Part shown: piece by piece, positions 12,391 to 21,599 of the stretch
Layout of the letters: each line of letters begins with the position of its first letter
Position numbering within the stretch: position 1 is the stretch's first letter
Assembly: GCF_002811985.1 (NCBI RefSeq)
Contig: NZ_NPDU01000017.1
Coordinates: 1-64,000 of the forward strand
From: Leptospira adleri
GTDB taxonomy: Bacteria; Spirochaetota; Leptospiria; Leptospirales; Leptospiraceae
Length of the DNA: 64,000 bases
Direction: 5' to 3'
Position numbers and translations under genes: made by a program
Notes under the pieces: generated by a model
The model's database searches: none
What the model was told of the DNA's origin: nothing
The model's input: the letters and a program-made list of their open reading frames with translations, nothing else

Positions 12391-12931
12391 GCGTTGATGT
12401 TGCCCCTGCCGCTCAAAAAGTACAAGCAAAAAAGAAATTTCCGGATTCTCACTCCGAACGGACTTCAAGTCCGTTTATAACTCGTTTTTAGAATGGCGTT
12501 TGTTTGTAGGAACACGGACCCAAACTTTGAAAGGGTGGAAGTAGGATTCTTATAAGAATCTTATTGAAATCGCTTTGATCCGGAGCGATCGCAGGTTTCT
12601 ATGCGTGTTTTATTTTTTAGAAACGCGGGAACTCCTCGCGAAATCGTATTCTTTTAGCGTGTTGCAATTTGTGTGATAAAGGAATTGCCGCGCAAACCTC
12701 TGAAAAAGTAGGAACTCCTTCTTTTAGAACGTAAGTTTCCGATTCTTATCATTAACCTGATAAGAACCTGTCCCAAAACTGGGACAGAACCTTGCAACTT
12801 GGTCTTTCCGACAAAATAAAATAAGGTTTTGGGACGCGCTGTAAGTTAGAATCATCTGAAAAAGTAGGAACTCCTTCTTTCCAAGCCCGGAGCTCTTACG
12901 AAGAAACTCCGGGACTTTTCGAATTTCACGT
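12391..12931. repeat. Intergenic region with several repeats
   Basis: A 541-nt gene-free region. It holds a short hairpin (12457-12475), GGAACTC motif copies at 12625-12638, 12708-12721 and 12864-12877 (the last two identical, GTAGGAACTCCTTC), and the 87-bp dispersed repeat at 12758-12844. A hairpin CCCGGAG/CTCCGGG (12885-12911) lies downstream of the lipoprotein gene. It lacks a good T tract in the minus direction, so it is at best a weak terminator. Confidence 0.55.
12758..12844 (+). repeat. 87-bp dispersed repeat with alternative hairpins, copy A
   Basis: It is almost identical (two mismatches) to 28264-28350, and its 3' third matches 40941-40970 on the other strand. The element contains CTGTCCCA-AAAC-TGGGACAG, an 8-bp hairpin. 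Its left arm GTCCCAAAAC is also the exact complement of GTTTTGGGAC near the 3' end of the element (12826-12835), so two mutually exclusive folds exist. All three copies lie between genes. Confidence 0.8.
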
Positions 12932-15478
12932 TCAATCGATCTTTCGAATAAAACGCATGTAAGGATGCATCTCGACTACATAGAGGCTTCTTCCGTTCGA
13001 AACCATTCCTCTCGGATTGTAAAAACTTCCTTCCCCGCCTTGGCAGGTCCCGATCGTTCCTCCGTCCGGTCCGCCCGGATACGCATTTGGAGTTCCTGTA
13101 GAAGCGACCGGATCTATCGGAGCACATCCGATCAGATTTGTAACTGCATACGGAGCCGTTTTCGAAATCTTTTTGATCAATGTAGTTCCGTCAGATACAA
13201 ACAAACTATTATTATCCTGCGCAAGAGCAAATGGTCTTGCAAGGCGAGCCGAAGTTCCGGTCGCATTCACGACGTTCCCGTAAGTTCCCGCAGGATCACC
13301 TGCGATCGTAGAAACGCCGACCGGGCTTGTCGTAAGATCCAATTTCTTGATATTATGAGAATTTGTGTCCGCGACGTAAAGCGTGTTCGAATCGTAAATA
13401 ACGTGAGTCGGTTGGTTGAATTTTGCCACGTCTCCCGGGCCATCCAATGTTCCCGCAGTTCCGCTTCCCGCGATCGTTGTTACGGTGTTGTCGGAGATCC
13501 TAATCTTCCGAATCTTATTGTTCCCCGTATCGGCTACGTAAAGATAAGTCCCATCCGTTGCGATTCCTTTGGGGGCGTTGAATCTCGCAGCGGTTCCGAC
13601 AGCATCGGTCGTTCCGGACGTCCCAGCAAGTCCGGCGATCGTCGAATATGCATTGGTGATCAGATTGTATTTTACGATAAAGTGATTCTGACTCGTAATA
13701 TACAGATAGATCCCGTCGGTCGTGATTCCTTTCGGCCTATCAATTGTGATCGGGAGAGTCGAAACGTTTCGGTTCGCGATATTGATCTTTCGAACCGTAC
13801 CAAGGTTCGAAGTCGCCGTATTGAAATCGACGGCATAGATATTGATTCCGTCCGTCGTAATGTGGTATAAATTGCCGAAAACACCTACCGGACTAAAACC
13901 CATAGCTGCACCGTAACCGTCCTGCATCAAGCCTGAGGTGGAATCAGCGGGATCTCCAATAAACCAATCAGCGCTACCGGTTGCCGGATTTTCAACGTAA
14001 GGCGCCAAGGGGATATTACTTACCATGATATTCCCGTTCACCAAATTACCCAGCGTGACTCCGTTCACACAATTGATAAGAATCGTGTTCACATCCGCAG
14101 CGGCGATCGTGCCGGAAGCCTGCGCTATATAACAAGTCTGTCCCGCGGGTTGGCCGGAAATCGAAACTGCATACCCGGTCGTATCTCCAATCGGAGTCGT
14201 CATCGTAAATGCTCCGTTAGACGAAATTACGGTAGAATCGGCTCCGTTGTTTTTTAACGTGATACTTCCCGTCAATCCGGAGATCGTTCCTCCGACATTA
14301 TAAAGAGGGGCGCCGCAAGAAACGGAAACATCGCTGATCGCGGAAGAAGCGATTGTCCCTGTGTTATTGCTCAATGAACACAATTGAGTCGGAGAAGTCG
14401 GATTCTGCTGAATAGTGACATTGTATGCGGCGCCGCTCGCCACGGAGGTTCCGAAAGAAAAACTTCCGTCTGCCGTAATCGAGATCGGATCGGCTCCGTT
14501 ATTTTTCAGGACCAATCCGCTTCCGAGGACGTTGGACGCGGAACCTCCCACGGCGTAGGAGTTAGTGGAACAAGAAACCGCAATTCCGCTTACGGAAGAG
14601 GAGGTAACGTTTCCGCTCCCGCTGGTAACGGAACAAGTCTGAGTCGGCGAACTCGGGTTTTGCGAAACGGTAACGTTATACGTTCCGCCGCTGGAAATTC
14701 CGGCGGGAAAAACGTAGACTCCGTTTGTAGTAATTGCGATGTCATCCGTTCCGTTATTCTTCAGAGTCAAGCCCGTGCCCGAAAGACCTGACACAGTACC
14801 GCCGACGGTGAAAGAATCCGTGGAACAAGTAATTGCAACATTTGTAATATCCGCGCCGGCAATCAAACCGGTGCCGTTGGAAACGGAGCAAGTTTGGCTG
14901 AGAGAACTCGGGTTTTGCGAAACGGTGACGTTGTATGTACCGCCGTTTACAACCTTGGTCGCGAATGAAAACGAACCGTCCGCGGAGATTGCCGTCGAGT
15001 CTGAGCCGTTATTTTGCAGAGTCAGACCTGTCCCGTTCAATCCGGTAACGGTGCCTTTGACGTTAAATCCGACGACCGAGCAGATCACTTGAATGTTTGT
15101 AATCGGCTGGGAAAATACGATTCCCGAACCGTTGCTCACTGAACAAATCTGTGCGGGAGAAAACGGATTCTGTTTAACGGTAACGTTGTAAGAAGAGGAC
15201 CCCGCGATCTTTTCGTTGAAAACAAAAGTTCCGTTCGAAGAGATGTTGATCGTATCCTTGCCGTTATTCGTCAAAATGAGGCCGGTTCCCGTTAATCCGA
15301 CAACGCTTCCTCCTATCGATTCCGGAGTTAAATCCACTCCGTTTGTGGTGATAAATCCCGGAATATTGAGTATCGCTTTCAAGGAAAGATTGGAAGAATC
15401 CTTATCTCCAAGACAATTGAAGGTGATGAGAATTCCGGCGATCGAGCAGATGTGAAAGAATTTTGTCCGTGTTTTCAT
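12932..15478 (-). CDS. Large lipoprotein with five tandem 84-residue repeats and C-terminal NHL repeats
   Basis: An 848-residue protein. A lipoprotein signal ends at Cys22 (ITFNC, a permissive spirochaete lipobox). From about residue 55 to 470 there are five tandem repeats of about 84 residues. Each carries GT(V/I)xGLxGTGLxLKNNG, a serine/threonine-rich turn, YNVTVxQNPxSPxQxCSV and a closing VxC, so two cysteines per unit could form a disulphide. From about residue 500 to the end are NHL-type beta-propeller repeats (xxFNxPxGIATDGxYLYVADTxNNxIRKI). It probably sits on the cell surface or in the outer membrane; ligand unknown. No partner gene is adjacent. The strong nucleotide similarity between repeats makes copy number prone to change. 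Confidence 0.85.
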   Translation of the reverse strand: MKTRTKFFHICSIAGILITFNCLGDKDSSNLSLKAILNIPGFITTNGVDLTPESIGGSVVGLTGTGLILTNNGKDTINISSNGTFVFNEKIAGSSSYNVTVKQNPFSPAQICSVSNGSGIVFSQPITNIQVICSVVGFNVKGTVTGLNGTGLTLQNNGSDSTAISADGSFSFATKVVNGGTYNVTVSQNPSSLSQTCSVSNGTGLIAGADITNVAITCSTDSFTVGGTVSGLSGTGLTLKNNGTDDIAITTNGVYVFPAGISSGGTYNVTVSQNPSSPTQTCSVTSGSGNVTSSSVSGIAVSCSTNSYAVGGSASNVLGSGLVLKNNGADPISITADGSFSFGTSVASGAAYNVTIQQNPTSPTQLCSLSNNTGTIASSAISDVSVSCGAPLYNVGGTISGLTGSITLKNNGADSTVISSNGAFTMTTPIGDTTGYAVSISGQPAGQTCYIAQASGTIAAADVNTILINCVNGVTLGNLVNGNIMVSNIPLAPYVENPATGSADWFIGDPADSTSGLMQDGYGAAMGFSPVGVFGNLYHITTDGINIYAVDFNTATSNLGTVRKINIANRNVSTLPITIDRPKGITTDGIYLYITSQNHFIVKYNLITNAYSTIAGLAGTSGTTDAVGTAARFNAPKGIATDGTYLYVADTGNNKIRKIRISDNTVTTIAGSGTAGTLDGPGDVAKFNQPTHVIYDSNTLYVADTNSHNIKKLDLTTSPVGVSTIAGDPAGTYGNVVNATGTSARLARPFALAQDNNSLFVSDGTTLIKKISKTAPYAVTNLIGCAPIDPVASTGTPNAYPGGPDGGTIGTCQGGEGSFYNPRGMVSNGRSLYVVEMHPYMRFIRKID

Positions 15479-15903
15479 AGAAATTTTTAGTCTGGAATTA
15501 CGGCTTTTTTTATTTTGAACCAGAACGTTTCCGTAATGCTTTTATCAGACTCCCCCAACATTCAATTTTATTAAAATACAAATCCGGTTTCTTTTCTTGA
15601 TTCTTCAACGAAGAAGAATTAAGAAATCCAACCGAAAGTATTGCGAATTAATTTATAGACCGGATATTCGCATTGTCGGATTAAAAATTCAAGTACTTTA
15701 TTAAATCCGGTTCAGAAGTATTATAAATACATAATATAATTCATGGGAAACGTGGAAAATGAAAGTTCGCATTTATATCGAATCATAGGAAATTATAAAA
15801 AGTAACCGAATGAGTCCATTTTGTAGGAAAGAAACACAATCGTCTAAGAAAGTATAACGATTTTTGCAAATTGAATCCTTCCTTCTTTTAAACATAATAA
15901 GAT
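15479..15903. other. AT-rich intergenic region, no gene seen
   Basis: This 425-nt stretch is noticeably richer in A and T than its surroundings (for example TTATAAATACATAATATAAT near 15720). It probably holds the promoter of the large lipoprotein gene, but I cannot point to a convincing -35/-10 pair. No RNA gene, long repeat or terminator is evident. Confidence 0.4.
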
Positions 15904-16356
15904 CTAATTTGCGACTTTCTCTTCGGTCGAAAGTTTTCTGATGATATCCTCTATCAATGGATAGAATTCGGATTCTTCCCTTTCGATTCTTTTCCTGAGA
16001 TGATGCAGAATCTCGATCGTTTCCTCTTTAAAATTTCCGAAATTCATTTCGATTGTGAGAGGATCCGAGTATTTGCTCGCATAATCCAGCAAAGTATCCT
16101 TTAAACCGAACATCGTCTTCTGATATTGTTCAAAAAGGGAAACGAGCGTGGGCGAGTTGTGCGTGTAGTGTTCCATCTTCAGATAGAGTTCCATGTCTTC
16201 CACGTTGAGATGAAAAAGTAAAGATGCCGAAAAGATGGAAAGCAGTTCCACCAGATGTCCTATGTTCGGATTCGCTTTGTCGATCTCGGATTCGATCTGA
16301 TGGGCGTATTCATTCACGATTTGATGTTGTTTTTTAAGTTTTCCGATCAGTTCCAT
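15904..16356 (-). CDS. Hemerythrin-like (HHE) protein
   Basis: A 150-residue four-helix protein with metal-ligand residues in the expected places: His11 in KKQHQIV, His49 and Glu53 in LLFHLNVEDMEL, His118-His119 in ILHHLRKR, and Glu residues in EESEFYP. Hemerythrin domains hold a diiron centre that binds oxygen or nitric oxide. A ribosome site AGGA is embedded in the end of the upstream GGDEF-EAL gene, whose stop is 2 nt before this ATG, so the pair is co-translated. It could act as a gas sensor for the c-di-GMP enzyme. A related but ligand-poor protein lies at 21162-21599. Confidence 0.85.
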   Translation of the reverse strand: MELIGKLKKQHQIVNEYAHQIESEIDKANPNIGHLVELLSIFSASLLFHLNVEDMELYLKMEHYTHNSPTLVSLFEQYQKTMFGLKDTLLDYASKYSDPLTIEMNFGNFKEETIEILHHLRKRIEREESEFYPLIEDIIRKLSTEEKVAN

Positions 16357-16358
16357 GT

Positions 16359-18041
16359 TTAATTCCTGCTAATTTTTTGAGTTAATTTTGTTTTGATGTA
16401 TTCTTCTACTTTCGAAGCCTCCAGAGGATAAGAATAAAAGTAACCCTGCGCGTAGTTGCAATTGAGTTCTTTTAAAAGTTCGTGTTGATTCGGATTTTCG
16501 ACGCCTTCGACAATGATAGCTTTATCCATCGCTTGGATGAGATTGATCAGAGAGGATATGATCGTCTTGCTAGAGGATTTAAAGTAGTTAAAGAGAAAGA
16601 CTTTATCGAGCTTGATGTAATCCACGGGAAGAGTCTGAAGTCTTCCGAGAGAAGAGTAACCTTTTCCGAAATCGTCTATGGCAAACCTATAACCGAAGTC
16701 TTTGAGGAGAGCGATCACCTTGTTTACCTTAATCAAATTGGAATCGAAAGAATCTTCGATGATCTCCAAAATGATAGAATCCGGAGAAATGCCGTAAAAG
16801 TCGGTGGCTTCCTTGAGAACGTTAAAAATCTGTTTATCGTTGAGTTGTTTCGCCGAAATGTTAAGCGAAATGCAGATCTGATTTTCTTTTAAAATGGAAG
16901 TGTTGTACGATTTCAGGGTATCCCAGATCAGCCATTCTCCGATCGTTTTGATAAAGCTAGAACTCTCCGCGATAGAAATAAAACTCGCAGGCATCAGCTT
17001 TCCTTTTTCGGGATGATTCCAGCGCAACAAAACTTCCATGGAAAGAATCGAATCTTGCCGAAGATCCATGATCGGCTGATAGGCCAATTCCAGTTCATTT
17101 CGGTTTAACACTTTTCTTAAATCGATCTCGATCTTTGCTCTAGTGGCGTTCTGTTCTATCGTGCTTCTATCGTAGTGATAAAAAGAATTCGGGCCAATCA
17201 GCGAAGACTGCTGCACCGCTTCTTCCAGAATTCTTAAAGAATTAAGATCGGAATTGACCAATTGATCAAATTGGGCGTAACCCACGTTCGCGTTTAGGTG
17301 AAACTCTCTTTCACGATAAGTGAAAGGGAAGGAAAATAGAAGAATGATACATTCAGCGAACCACTCCGCTTCCAGCTCCGATTCGACGTTGGCGCTCGCG
17401 ATTAAAAAACGTTCGGAGCCCAGTCTGAAAATCTGATCACCCTTAGAAATATATTTTTTCAGACGTTCCGCGATCTTAAGGGCGATGGATTCGTAATAAA
17501 AGTTATCTTCCTTATTTAGAATAGAATCCGGATTGGAAAGTGATATTAGAAAGAGAAAGTAGGGCCGATTGGACTGGGTGTTGTAGATCCGATTGTTGCT
17601 ATATATGGAAAGAAAGTAATTTTTGTTGGGAAGTCCGGTGAAACGATCTTGGTAAAAAGATTCTTTAGAATCGGCGGAAAGATTTTGACGCACCGTAAGA
17701 AAGCGGATCGCGTTGATCTCCTCCAAATCATGGACGATAAAATTCAACATTAGGGTCATATCGTTAAAGTAGCCTACGTCGATAAGCCCCGATTCCAGAA
17801 GAACGCTGGAAAGCCCCATCTCCTTTTCAAACTGAATTCCTTTCGTGCTTTTTAGATAAGATAAAAGAGAATCTTGAATACTCTGAAAATTCGGCGATTG
17901 AAGAAGTTCGTCGAATGTCGCGTTTGTATATAATAAATCCCAATTTTTTGAAAAGAGTGCGATTCCTTCCTTGGAATTATCCGAGCAGAATTTAATCGCT
18001 CTTCTTAGAATGAGGGGGGAAACTTGAGTATTGTTAGTCAC
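16359..18041 (-). CDS. GGDEF-EAL protein, probable c-di-GMP phosphodiesterase
   Basis: A 560-residue cytoplasmic protein. An N-terminal PAS-like region of about 110 residues is followed by a degenerate GGDEF domain. DRFTGLPNKNYF opens it, but the active-site loop reads LGSERF, so cyclase activity is unlikely. A C-terminal EAL domain from about residue 310 keeps the key residues: MEVLLRW, SLNISAKQL, LEIIEDSF, IDDFGKGYSSL, IKLDK and VEGVEN. It should therefore hydrolyse c-di-GMP to pGpG and lower its level. It is coupled to the hemerythrin gene, suggesting control by oxygen or NO. The substrate-free GGDEF domain may bind GTP as a regulator. Confidence 0.9.
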   Translation of the reverse strand: MTNNTQVSPLILRRAIKFCSDNSKEGIALFSKNWDLLYTNATFDELLQSPNFQSIQDSLLSYLKSTKGIQFEKEMGLSSVLLESGLIDVGYFNDMTLMLNFIVHDLEEINAIRFLTVRQNLSADSKESFYQDRFTGLPNKNYFLSIYSNNRIYNTQSNRPYFLFLISLSNPDSILNKEDNFYYESIALKIAERLKKYISKGDQIFRLGSERFLIASANVESELEAEWFAECIILLFSFPFTYREREFHLNANVGYAQFDQLVNSDLNSLRILEEAVQQSSLIGPNSFYHYDRSTIEQNATRAKIEIDLRKVLNRNELELAYQPIMDLRQDSILSMEVLLRWNHPEKGKLMPASFISIAESSSFIKTIGEWLIWDTLKSYNTSILKENQICISLNISAKQLNDKQIFNVLKEATDFYGISPDSIILEIIEDSFDSNLIKVNKVIALLKDFGYRFAIDDFGKGYSSLGRLQTLPVDYIKLDKVFLFNYFKSSSKTIISSLINLIQAMDKAIIVEGVENPNQHELLKELNCNYAQGYFYSYPLEASKVEEYIKTKLTQKISRN

Positions 18042-18256
18042 TTTGCAACCAGCCTATACTCGAGTAGTCTAACAATTTGCTTTATAAATAGAAAACGGAC
18101 TTATAAGAGTTATAATTTAGTTTTATAAAAAAATACTAACTATGTTTTGCGTGTAGCAGAGCATCTAAATTTAGTCGGCTCTGCAATTTTTTAGAAAGCA
18201 GAAGACATGGAAAGCCCTATGAGTAAGGAATTACAGAAAAAGAAGGGTGCTTTCGA

Positions 18257-18661
18257 TCAGGGATTAAACAGACGAATCGCTTCTGCGAAGTTAGACGCTG
18301 TTCTAAGCAGAGATTTTAGCCGGGTAAGCTCCAGCATCTTTTCGATTTCGGGAGTAAGGGAATAGAGAATGATTCCGGCGTTCGGCATCTTATTGAGTCG
18401 GGAGTGGGTGGCGATAAAGGTCGCAATTCCGGAAGAATCCATCACTCTCACTCCGGATAAATCTATTAGAAGAATGTAAACTTCGTTTTCGATCGATTCG
18501 TTGAAAGCGTCCTTCAGTTTTTTCGCGGAAAAAATATTAATATCTCCCTGAATCTGAAAGATAACAGCCGGCCCGGGGAGTGTTCCCGCAGAGGAAATGT
18601 GTTCGATCGTTAAATTCATATCGTTTGTTTTATAGCTAATAGAGTCTGCTTTGGGATCCAT
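18257..18661 (-). CDS. STAS-domain anti-sigma factor antagonist
   Basis: The protein has 134 residues starting at MDPKADS. GGAG lies 7 nt before this ATG, while the upstream in-frame ATG at 18676 has no ribosome site. The single STAS domain carries VRVMDSSGIATF, with the serine that is phosphorylated in SpoIIAA/RsbV-type switches. Such proteins bind a kinase/anti-sigma partner and release a sigma factor or another target when dephosphorylated. No kinase or phosphatase partner gene is adjacent. It lies upstream of the GGDEF-EAL gene on the same strand, with 215 nt between, so they may be separate units. Confidence 0.88.
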   Translation of the reverse strand: MDPKADSISYKTNDMNLTIEHISSAGTLPGPAVIFQIQGDINIFSAKKLKDAFNESIENEVYILLIDLSGVRVMDSSGIATFIATHSRLNKMPNAGIILYSLTPEIEKMLELTRLKSLLRTASNFAEAIRLFNP

Positions 18662-18988
18662 TTCGTTTCTCCGCATTCAACTTTACTAAGATTCAAATCT
18701 CGAGAATTAAATTCAATTAAAAATGGAAAGAAATTTTTAATTGATTAGAATACCGATCGAGGAGTGAAACTCGGTTCTGAATTCTGAAATCGGGACATTC
18801 AAAAGTAATTTAGCTCCCGTCTGTGAAAAATAAAACGAATGTGGTATTGAATTATAAATAGATATTACCTCTGTTTTACAGTACGACTTGAATTAAGATG
18901 AAAGTTTGCTCCCGCCGATAAATTGAAAATACGCTTGTGGACCTCTTTTTCCTTTGATAGAATCCGAAAAAAATATCGGGGGCAATCG
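18662..18988. other. Divergent promoter region between the STAS and globin genes
   Basis: About 330 AT-rich nucleotides from which the STAS gene (minus) and the globin gene (plus) diverge. Promoters for both must lie here, but no box pair stands out enough to name. No RNA gene or repeat is seen. An in-frame TTG-type extension of the globin frame back to 18923 is not convincing. Confidence 0.35.
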
Positions 18989-19402
18989 ATGGCATTGGGA
19001 AATGAGGATATCGAATTAGTAAAATCGAGTTTTGAAAAAGTTTACGTGAACAAGGACGAAGTGGCGACTTTATTTTACAGCAAACTTTTCGAACTGGAAC
19101 CGAGTTATAAATCTTTATTCAAAGGGGATATGAATGAGCAGGGAAGAAAGCTCATGTTAATGCTTAGAACTCTGGTTTCAGGTTTGGGAGATCTTGCAAG
19201 TTTAGTTCCCGTTATTCAGGATATGGGGAAGCGCCATTTGAAATACGGAGTGAAAACTCAAGACTACGACGTGGTAGGCGCCGCTCTTCTCGCCACGCTG
19301 CAGCAAGGTTTAGGAGCCGAGTTTACTCCTAAATTGAAAGGCTTATGGACGGACATCTATCAGATCGTAGCCAAGACCGCGATCGAAGGTAGTAAACAGT
19401 AA
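18989..19402 (+). CDS. Single-domain bacterial globin
   Basis: The protein has 137 residues from MALGNEDIEL; a longer frame starting at 18923 adds residues with no globin similarity. The 3-on-3 globin features are the A helix (ELVKSSFEKVY), the CD corner PSYKSLF, a distal glutamine near residue 51 (MNEQGRKLM), and the proximal histidine at about residue 83 (GKRHLKYGV). The G and H helices follow. It lacks the reductase domain of a flavohaemoglobin. It may bind O2 or detoxify NO, or serve as the sensor for the chemoreceptor 72 nt downstream. It is clearly a haem globin; the physiological ligand is not certain. Confidence 0.9.
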   Translation: MALGNEDIELVKSSFEKVYVNKDEVATLFYSKLFELEPSYKSLFKGDMNEQGRKLMLMLRTLVSGLGDLASLVPVIQDMGKRHLKYGVKTQDYDVVGAALLATLQQGLGAEFTPKLKGLWTDIYQIVAKTAIEGSKQ

Positions 19403-19474
19403 TCGAAATCGGTTTCACGGCGACTAACGTTCAGAAACCGATTCCTTTCATTTCGTAAAATTCAGCGGCGATGT

Positions 19475-21097
19475 ATGAAAATTAAATCTAAGAATCCGAG
19501 TTTTCGAACTGTATTTCGCGTTTTCAAAAGACCGAATTTCATAGTCAGCATCGCGACTTTATTTTACGTAATTCTGTTTTGTTTAGCGCTTCTTCAGTTC
19601 AAAAAAAGGGATCAAATCGTAGAGGACTCCTATCGCGATCGTGTGGAACGACTCAAACTGATCGAAGCCAACGCACTAAAGCGCGAACTTGAAACGAAAA
19701 ACAATCGATATGAAAGTTTTAAAAACGTCGAATACCGCTCGATCGCGGATTCAAAAATCGAATTTCAAGGCTGGTCCGATTTTTTTTGGACTTCGTTTAT
19801 GAAAAATTCTTGGATGCGTTTGCTGAATTTTTCTCCTGAAAATCGAACGGCTTCCGAAGTTAAGAATTCTTTTTCCGAAGAAGGACAAATCAATTTTCGG
19901 AATATCGCGAATATGCGAATCGAATCTTTGGAGCAGTCTGCATTTAGCGTCGGAATGTTTTGCGTCTTTGGAGCGGGGACTCTCTGCTTATTATTCTTTC
20001 TAAACATATTTTTATATAAGGATTCTAAAGCGACGAGCATCAAAATTTCGATTCTAAAAAAGAAAATCGAATCGGGAGATATTCTGTTAACAACGCAAGC
20101 CGAAGAACAGCTCGTGGATAGCCCGGCGCTTCTTACATTGGCGGAAACGATTCATAAATACGGAAGTGAGCTGATGACGGAAACCGACGCTATTAAAAGC
20201 AGGTTTTCGGAAGTGTCCGCTCTGACTCATCTCATCAACGAGACTTCACACGTTCTCAATTCCAATATCAGCGAGGAAAACGAAAGGATACGGGAAATCC
20301 ATTCTCTTGCAAACTCGATCAAGGGAGAGATCAGCAACATAGACAGAAACGCGGATTCTTATTATATCCTGGTTTCCTCTTTGAACGTTGAAATCAAACA
20401 ACTCGACGAGATCATCGATCACGTCGGCTCGGCGGTCGAAAAATCCATGAAGGGCGCTTCGGAGATGGAGAAAAACATAGAAAGCGGATCCAATACGATC
20501 GTTCAACTCGCGGAAAGCGTTTCCAAGATCGAGAATAATTCGAAGGAGATGAAGTTGATCGCGTCCTTGATTAAGCAGATTTCAGAGCGAATCAACCTGC
20601 TCGCGTTAAACGCCGCGATCGAATCCGCGCGAGCTGGGGCTTATGGACGGGGATTTTCGGTCGTTGCCAGGGAAGTCGGCGCTTTGGCGCAGGAAACCGA
20701 TAAGAGTATGAAAACGATCGAATCTCTCATACAAAAGAGCATCTATGAGGCGGATCTAGGACGATCGCTCGTCAATCGTTCCGGAGAGTTATATGAGAAT
20801 ATTATAAAAGACTTAATAAATCTCAAATCCTCCAGCGAAGAGATCGTAAACCTTGTCGAACTTCAAACCCAAAAAAGGGCAAGAATCAAATATAGCAGCG
20901 ATCAGATCGACAAGAAGTCCGACGAAATTTATAATTCCATCAAACAGCACAAGAACGCGAATTCGGGGATGGAAACTCAAATCTCCAAAATCTCAAAGAT
21001 CACAAACGGCAGTCTTTCTATTTCGAAGTCTTTGATGGATTATTCCGATCAGCTCAATGCGAAATCGACAAGAATAGAAAATATAAACAAAATATGA
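19475..21097 (+). CDS. Methyl-accepting chemotaxis protein
   Basis: A 540-residue chemoreceptor. Transmembrane helices lie at about residues 23-41 and 158-180 and bracket a small periplasmic domain of about 115 residues, too short for a dCache fold. I see no obvious HAMP domain. The cytoplasmic coiled coil contains the conserved hairpin tip NLLALNAAIESARAGAYGRG near residues 374-393, which contacts CheA and CheW. Genes for a globin upstream and a hemerythrin-like protein downstream on the same strand suggest energy or oxygen taxis, but the signal sensed is not shown by the receptor itself. Confidence 0.92.
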   Translation: MKIKSKNPSFRTVFRVFKRPNFIVSIATLFYVILFCLALLQFKKRDQIVEDSYRDRVERLKLIEANALKRELETKNNRYESFKNVEYRSIADSKIEFQGWSDFFWTSFMKNSWMRLLNFSPENRTASEVKNSFSEEGQINFRNIANMRIESLEQSAFSVGMFCVFGAGTLCLLFFLNIFLYKDSKATSIKISILKKKIESGDILLTTQAEEQLVDSPALLTLAETIHKYGSELMTETDAIKSRFSEVSALTHLINETSHVLNSNISEENERIREIHSLANSIKGEISNIDRNADSYYILVSSLNVEIKQLDEIIDHVGSAVEKSMKGASEMEKNIESGSNTIVQLAESVSKIENNSKEMKLIASLIKQISERINLLALNAAIESARAGAYGRGFSVVAREVGALAQETDKSMKTIESLIQKSIYEADLGRSLVNRSGELYENIIKDLINLKSSSEEIVNLVELQTQKRARIKYSSDQIDKKSDEIYNSIKQHKNANSGMETQISKISKITNGSLSISKSLMDYSDQLNAKSTRIENINKI

Positions 21098-21161
21098 TTA
21101 AGACCGATTAAAAAAAGAATCTGGTTTAGATATAGATAGATCGAGGTAAAATTAGACAAGC

Positions 21162-21599
21162 ATGCAGGCTCAAGTATATAAAAAACAAAACGAAGTTTTA
21201 AAAAAATTAGTCATCGAATTGATTCGAATTTTAAGAACGGATTCGGTCGAAGATCGGGTCGGCGAGGTCTTGGATATTCTTGCGACCGTAAACGCAAAAT
21301 TGAACGAGCACCTTATGACGGAGTCGAGTTTGATTCTGTTAAGTTCCTTACAAGAGGGCATATTGTCGGAGGAAGATTTCGAGTTCTTTACAAAGTCTCG
21401 TAGAAACGAACTCAAGAATCACTTTCGACAATACATAACCAAGTGGTCCTTGCCTTCTTTGATACTGGAAGACTCCGCGTCTTTTCTAAAGGATTCAAAT
21501 GAGCTGATGGACAGGCTCTACATAAGACTACAAAGCGAAATTGAACTTTTGTTTCCTATTTTAAATAATTCTTTCGTTGTTTCAAAAAAAATCGGATGA
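21162..21599 (+). CDS. Divergent hemerythrin-like protein with missing ligands
   Basis: A 145-residue helical protein that aligns along its length with the hemerythrin at 15904-16356: KKQNEVL against KKQHQIV, LNEHLMTES against LFHLNVED, DRLYIRLQSEIELLFPIL against HHLRKRIEREESEFYPLI. The helix 1 histidine has become Asn10 and the helix 4 double histidine is lost, while His50 and Glu54 remain. A normal diiron centre therefore seems impossible. It may bind one metal, or work as a structural or regulatory relative of the intact protein. It follows the chemoreceptor by 64 nt. The homology is my own alignment by eye. Confidence 0.65.
   Translation: MQAQVYKKQNEVLKKLVIELIRILRTDSVEDRVGEVLDILATVNAKLNEHLMTESSLILLSSLQEGILSEEDFEFFTKSRRNELKNHFRQYITKWSLPSLILEDSASFLKDSNELMDRLYIRLQSEIELLFPILNNSFVVSKKIG

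Noticed and set aside
12965..13870. Long plus-strand open frame opposite the repeat lipoprotein
   Set aside because: It is a shadow of the repetitive minus-strand gene, Arg/Ser-rich, without a start context.
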